NCBI GenBank assembly: GCA_017979445.1
Contig: CM030705.1
Location: 11,756,679-11,820,678 of the forward strand
From: Akebia trifoliata
Taxonomy: Eukaryota > Streptophyta > Magnoliopsida > Ranunculales > Lardizabalaceae
DNA length: 64,000 bases
Reading direction: 5' to 3'
The position numbers and the translations under genes are program-made. This document shows positions 59,673 through 64,000 of the stretch, one piece after another. The notes under the pieces were generated by a model, which had not been told where the DNA came from, did no database searches, and saw only the letters and a program-made list of their open reading frames with translations. Each line of letters opens with the position of its first letter. Within the stretch, counting starts at the first letter, position 1.

Positions 59673-59848
59673 AGTGGTGCTAGAGTGACCTCAAGATTGG
59701 ACCTCATATTGCACTTTTTGACGTGAAAGTGAATAAGAATCATAGATGCTTTTTCACTTGTATCTCGAGGAAAACCATCTATGATTCTCATACACTTTCA
59801 CATCAGGGCATGCGAAGTGAGGTCTAATGTTAAGGTCACTTCAGCATT
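59673..59848. mobile_element. MITE 4 of the GAGTGACCTC cluster
   Basis: Left 'gtgctagagtgacctcaaga' and right 'aatgttaaggtcacttcagc' are inverted. The core is a clear hairpin, 'agaatcatagatg' pairing with 'catctatgattct' around 'cacttgtatctcgagg'. Confidence 0.7.
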
Positions 59849-59849
59849 A

Positions 59850-60770
59850 TTCTTTCTGGAAGACCATGATCTTTTATTTCAAATTCACAAGAAGAAAAAA
59901 AAAAAAAAATTTAATTGTAAATGCGATTTTAGTGGATAACCATTTTAGTAAAATCAAATAAATATCGAAACGAGCATACACTATACACCCCTTCTGATAA
60001 AAAATTTAAATTCATGGCTGGGCCGGTAATTTGGCAAAATACATGACTTTTTATACTTTTCCCTATGATTTTCCATATATCAATTTTTTAATATGGAATC
60101 TCATATATTGGTGACTTGTATTTATCAAAAATATTTCATATAGATATAGTTCCTGTTTGTTTCCAAGGATAAGCAAAGAATTTCTCTGGTTGAATATCTC
60201 CTCCTCCCCACAAAAAATAGAGATTGCTTCAAGTTATTCTCCTCAAGTAATCGATCATTTTTATTTTTGTTTTTTGTTTTTTATTTTTTATTTTGAAAGG
60301 AACATCTAGGGTCTCAATTCTCAATCACTTTTAAGATCCAACATGACTTTATTAACAGGGTCATGTGTATTGGCTCCACCACCCATGTGAGGACATGGAT
60401 CAAATGCTAACAGGTCTCAGTCTCAGTGAGAGGTGTTAAAAGCACATTTTGATATTTATATTTAATGGGAACACTTAAAGCTTATGTATTAAAAATGAGA
60501 CAAGTAAAAAGCTTGAATTACTTTGCTGGGCCTTATGATCGGGGTGATTCTTTTATTTGTATGATGCTTAGTAAAGATTATTTGATTCTCTTAATAGCTT
60601 TAAAGCTTGGTTTTAAATAATATCATTGAGTGATATAATGGGTTGGATTACCAATGTTTCAAAAATAAATAAATAAAAGGAATTTTTTTAAGTATGGTGA
60701 GCCATAAAACACATCATAGTCACTGAGGAGTTAGTTAAAATGCACGTCAAATTGAATTTATAGGCATTGC
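59850..60770. other. Intergenic DNA, nothing recognised
   Basis: Contains an A-run (59893-59909) and a mixed T/A low-complexity patch (60256-60292). No gene. Confidence 0.4.
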
Positions 60771-60776
60771 GAAGGT

Positions 60777-60965
60777 GCCACTTGGCTTGGCTAAGTTGGT
60801 AAAGGCTCGAGGAGAGTTGATATCATGATCTAAGTTCAAATCTTATTGAACCTATCTTTGCCCCCCATTAATTACTAGGTTGCCCTAGTTTGCTCGTCTA
60901 TCACATTCAATGTGTTCATGTGATGAACTACCTGTGGATCAGGTCATAGATTACGTGACTAGATT
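60777..60965 (+). mobile_element. tRNA-derived SINE
   Basis: 'ttggctaagttggtaaaggc' is a good pol III A box, and 'aagttcaaatctta' about 35 bases on is a B box. The stretch between, 'gttgatatcatgatcta', is the plant-SINE pattern. The body continues to about 60965, close to the start of the solo LTR. Confidence 0.65.
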
Positions 60966-60979
60966 CGGGAGTTGACTAG

Positions 60980-62674
60980 TGTAGACATCCCATTTTTGCA
61001 CTCGCCTGATTAATCAATTCGTCAACTTGATCGCAATGGTTCCCAATGATGGATGTTTACTCCAATGCTTTATTTTGCTACTAGATATGTTTCAAAAATT
61101 CGGATGAGGTATCTCAAACTAACAAAATTATAGAAACCATGCTACGTTAGGAAAATATAACCTCAAAAGTTTAGAAATCATCATTTTCCAAACAAAAAGA
61201 AACTTTACAATAAAAATCACTAAAAAAATGATCAAATTATCAAAATACCCTAACCTTAAAACATTCCTAGAGTCTACGTTACACTTATGAAAACTCATTC
61301 AAATACATAAAATAACAAATCGAAATCAAATAAATCATTTCGTCAATTTTTACAAAATTTGACAAAATTACGAAAATGCCTAGATAAAGTTCACTACCAT
61401 TTCGCACAAAAAATTTCGTAAATGACACAAACCAATATTCTCATTGAATTCTTTACAAAAAATCGATTCCAAAACATCCTGAAACATTGAAAAACAATTT
61501 AAAACGGAAAAAATGCTCTTTGAGGGCAAAACGGTAAATTTTCAATTAAAAATTTTAAAATTCTGAAATTAATAAATAAAATATTAAATAATGTAAAGTG
61601 AAATATTAATAAAATTAATTTAAAATTTTGAACCAAAAAAATTGATCAATCAGGCTCTCAGGCAAAATTGTTAATGGTTGCCCATATATTTATTAAAGGA
61701 CCCCTCCATCTAGGGGCCCAACGAATTAAAGATATAATAAATGGCGTTTATCTAAAATCTTAAAGTCAATCCAGTAAAATTAAAGTCAATCAAGTAAGAC
61801 TAAAGTCAAGATATTAAAGTCAATCAAAGTAAGACTAAAGTCAAAATCTTAAAGTCAATTAAGTGAGACTAAAAGTCAAAATCCTAATAGAGTTCTAATT
61901 AAATAATAACTCTATTTAAAACAATCATAATTAAATAATAACTCTAGTTAAAACAATTCTAATTAAAATATGACTCTACCTAAAACAATTATAATTAAAT
62001 AGTAACTCTCTCTAAAAGAATTGTAATTAAACATTAACTCTATCAAAACAAGTACTTAAAAAATCTATAAATAGGAGCCTCCACACCCTATTTTCGTATG
62101 AAAAAATAAATCATAGAAAAAGTAGGTCAAAAAGCTTCCCTAATCTCCCATAAACCCTAATTTTAAAGTCTTAACTCCTTACCTAACATCCATACCCCAA
62201 CTTTAACTCAAAAAACACTTAAAAACTTTACAAAAACACCCAAAAATTGAGAAAATGTCAGAAAGTTCAGATCTAAGAAGAAAGTACCTCGTCTTGGAGA
62301 TCTGAAGCGAATCCGGTGACAGAACGAAATGAGGAGTACTGTACAAGGAGTTGTTCTATCAGATCTGAGGGAACAAAACCGTTGCGTTCGTAAATGTAAA
62401 GATTTTTATTTTTTATTTTTATTACTTAGGTCTTTTCAGCAATGTACTTTTATTTGGGAATTAGTAGAGACCGGCGTTTGCCGGGCGGGGTTGGTGCCTA
62501 ACACCTTCCAACCCCGTAATGTGATCTCCGGACCCGTATTTTCTTTCGTAGATTAGTATTATTTACCTTTTAAAGTCATTGTGCGGTTCCTAGACCGTAA
62601 TAATTAGGTGGCGACTTCCAAACCTCAAAGGTCAAAAGCGGATCCACCCACCCTACGGATTGAGGGCGTTTTCA
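60980..62674 (+). mobile_element. Solo LTR (1,695 bp) with perfect 5-bp target duplication
   Basis: It starts TGTAGACATCCCATTTTTGC and ends GAGGGCGTTTTCA. ACTAG flanks both ends exactly (60975-60979 and 62675-62679). A TATA box (TATAAATAG) is at about 62066, preceded by two tandem-repeat blocks (about 61760-61880 and 61885-62045). Near the 3' end are 'gaccggcgtttgccgggcgg' and 'ggtggcgacttccaaacctc', words common in plant retrotransposon LTRs. No internal genes remain, so it is a solo LTR, and fairly young by its intact duplication. Confidence 0.88.
61760..62045 (+). repeat. Two tandem-repeat blocks in the LTR U3 region
   Basis: Block 1: 'ttaaagtcaatcaagtaaga' and variants, four to five units. 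Block 2: 'taataactctatttaaaaca' followed by 'atcataattaaa' and variants, five units. They lie directly upstream of the LTR TATA box, where enhancers usually sit. Confidence 0.75.
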
Positions 62675-62679
62675 ACTAG

Positions 62680-63177
62680 GACTAGGAGACAGTGGGACCA
62701 AATATGTAGTCCCAAAGACACTGCCTATCCGAAAATGTAGACAAGACTATTTGTATGTTTCAGTTGTAAATGAGGGGTGAGACTAGGTGGTGGTGAAGGA
62801 GAGACGAAAAAGATAGAGGGAAAGAAATTTTGAGTGAATTTGGGCGAAGTACCGATCGTAAGACTTGAGATCTTTGTTTGATTAATGGGACCACCTGATA
62901 TAAATAAGGGATCTCTCCATCTCTCTACTTGCCTAAACGATAGAAATCAACTCGGATGTCAATGGTAGGCAGGATAGGTCGTTGTCTAGGGCTAATTTTC
63001 TCTACCAGAGTGGTCAACCTTGGATAACAAACCTTCATTCAAGGTTGACAATAGGGATGTCAACAGGGCTAACATCCCTTGTCGCAGCAGCAGGCTCTCG
63101 AGGGATTGATAAGGGAAAGGGATGGTGTTAGCTCAACTAACACTCTTAGCAGGAGAGGAATCAACTTGACTAACACC
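62680..63177. other. Intergenic DNA between solo LTR and hAT-like element
   Basis: Moderately GC-rich; short repeated words such as 'ctaacatccct' and 'caacttgactaacac'. No gene seen. Confidence 0.4.
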
Positions 63178-63670
63178 TAGGGCTGTCAACGGATACATAT
63201 CCGATCGGATAATGCTATATCCGAATTCGAATCCGAAATTTTTTAACGATATCCGAATAAGAATCCGAATCCGATCGGATATCACTATGGAATATTCGAA
63301 TTCGTATCCGAATAAATTATCGGATATCCGATATTATCCGATTCGAATCCGAAATTTAATATTCGAAAATTATCCGAAATTTAAATCCGAAATTATGGAA
63401 AGCAGCTTTCCAAGATCTGCAAGAGGGAGAGGGAAAATGAGTACCGGCAACGAGTCTAACGGCGATATCGTGACCGCAAGGGGTTGTCGACTTGTTGCCT
63501 ATCGGGCTGAGCCATTGAGAGAGATTCCAACGGTGACGTGAGTGCCAGACTGCGAGGGGTTGAGATCGTTGAACGGTTGAAACCTTGAAGACGATGAAGC
63601 CTGAAGGGCGATGGCCGATGGCTGAGCCGCTGAGTTACAGAATGGGTTCGAGAGTTGGAGTGTTTGACTT

Positions 63671-63708
<38 letters not shown>

Positions 63709-64000
63709 CGTACTTGCATACTCACCGGCCGGAGAAGGAGCTCGCAACCCCGCACGGTCCAAACCCCACCCTCGATTTTTCTTCGACTGGTTCGTGTGGT
63801 TGAGGGTGAGAGAAGATAAAAAGAAATAAAGTTTTTGTTGTAAAACAGGAATACATATGTTATGTATACATATATAAATATTTTGTTGTAAAACATGAAT
63901 ATAGAATACATATGTTATATCGGAGCGGATATTATCGAATCGGATATCGCAATATCCGAATTCGTATCCGAAATTCATTCGAATTTTAAAATAACATTCG
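63178..64000. mobile_element. hAT-like non-autonomous element, cut by window end
   Basis: Starts TAGGGCTGTCAACGGATAC, as in 35274 and 45404; the right end lies beyond the window. Outer parts are dense in 'atccgaat/attcgaat' words. The middle (about 63395-63800) is distinctly GC-richer and unlike the interiors of the other copies; on the minus strand it has a (CT)n run at 63671-63706. Open frames here (63212-63541 plus, 63456-63978 minus) come from repeats and this inner piece and are not convincing genes. Confidence 0.65.

Noticed and set aside
60777..60860. A tRNA gene
   Set aside because: A and B boxes are present, but no cloverleaf with acceptor stem closes; it fits a SINE head.
63456..63978. 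Two overlapping minus-strand frames of 151 and 159 codons
   Set aside because: They cross hAT subterminal repeats and a (GA)n run; no domain or splice support. Only possible capture of host DNA is noted.

Overview
This 64-kb window is nuclear DNA from a flowering plant. It is AT-rich and dense in microsatellites and small non-autonomous transposons, with a few intron-poor or intron-containing genes and no bacterial-type gene packing. The species cannot be told from the sequence alone. Only two single-copy genes and one small tandem gene family look like host genes; transposable elements and their decay products account for most of the rest.

1-19.6 kb: a tandem segmental array carrying four copies of a small C2-domain protein gene, all on the minus strand (start codons at about 341, 4882, 10828 and 17539). 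Copy 1 runs off the window, copy 2 is intact, copy 3 is a pseudogene (nonsense codon plus 1-nt insertion) and copy 4 has lost its Cys/His-rich tail through a 1-nt deletion. The kilobases between the genes are also duplicated, so the copies act as paralogous empty sites for insertions: a head-to-head pair of foldback elements (4994-5786), a 2.7-kb solo LTR (13526-16201), an LTR-like repeat (7323-8145 and 12430-13254) and a CACTA-like remnant (about 8395-8814 and 18110-18549).

19.8-25 kb: a 2-kb terminal-inverted-repeat element with a hAT-like element nested in it, then several MITEs, one of which (22693-22950) has a perfect 8-bp target-site duplication. 25.4-28.3 kb: a broken LINE. 28.3-33.8 kb: a two-exon minus-strand gene for an ARM-repeat/TPR protein of about 614 residues. 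Its 3.6-kb intron is full of retroelement pieces, and exon 1 carries an apparent 1-nt frameshift.

35-51 kb: intergenic DNA with hAT-like elements sharing TAGGG(C/T)TGTCAAC ends, a MULE-type MITE with a 9-bp duplication, foldback elements with CCATGGTTTNAAA-type ends, and tRNA-derived SINE-like sequences. 51.6-52.8 kb: a single-exon minus-strand gene for a 408-residue multi-pass membrane protein with a Thr/Lys/Ser/Asn-rich N-terminal half. 54.8-56.6 kb: extremely AT-rich degenerate tandem repeats.

58.8-64 kb: a cluster of related MITEs, one of which contains a copy of the 5' flank of the membrane-protein gene; a SINE; a clean 1.7-kb solo LTR with a 5-bp TSD; and a hAT-like element cut by the window edge.

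The most unusual observations are the captured gene 5' flank inside a MITE, a conserved hairpin core shared by MITEs with unrelated outer arms, and the exact inverted pair of foldback elements with a paralogous empty site. I saw no clearly novel protein system.
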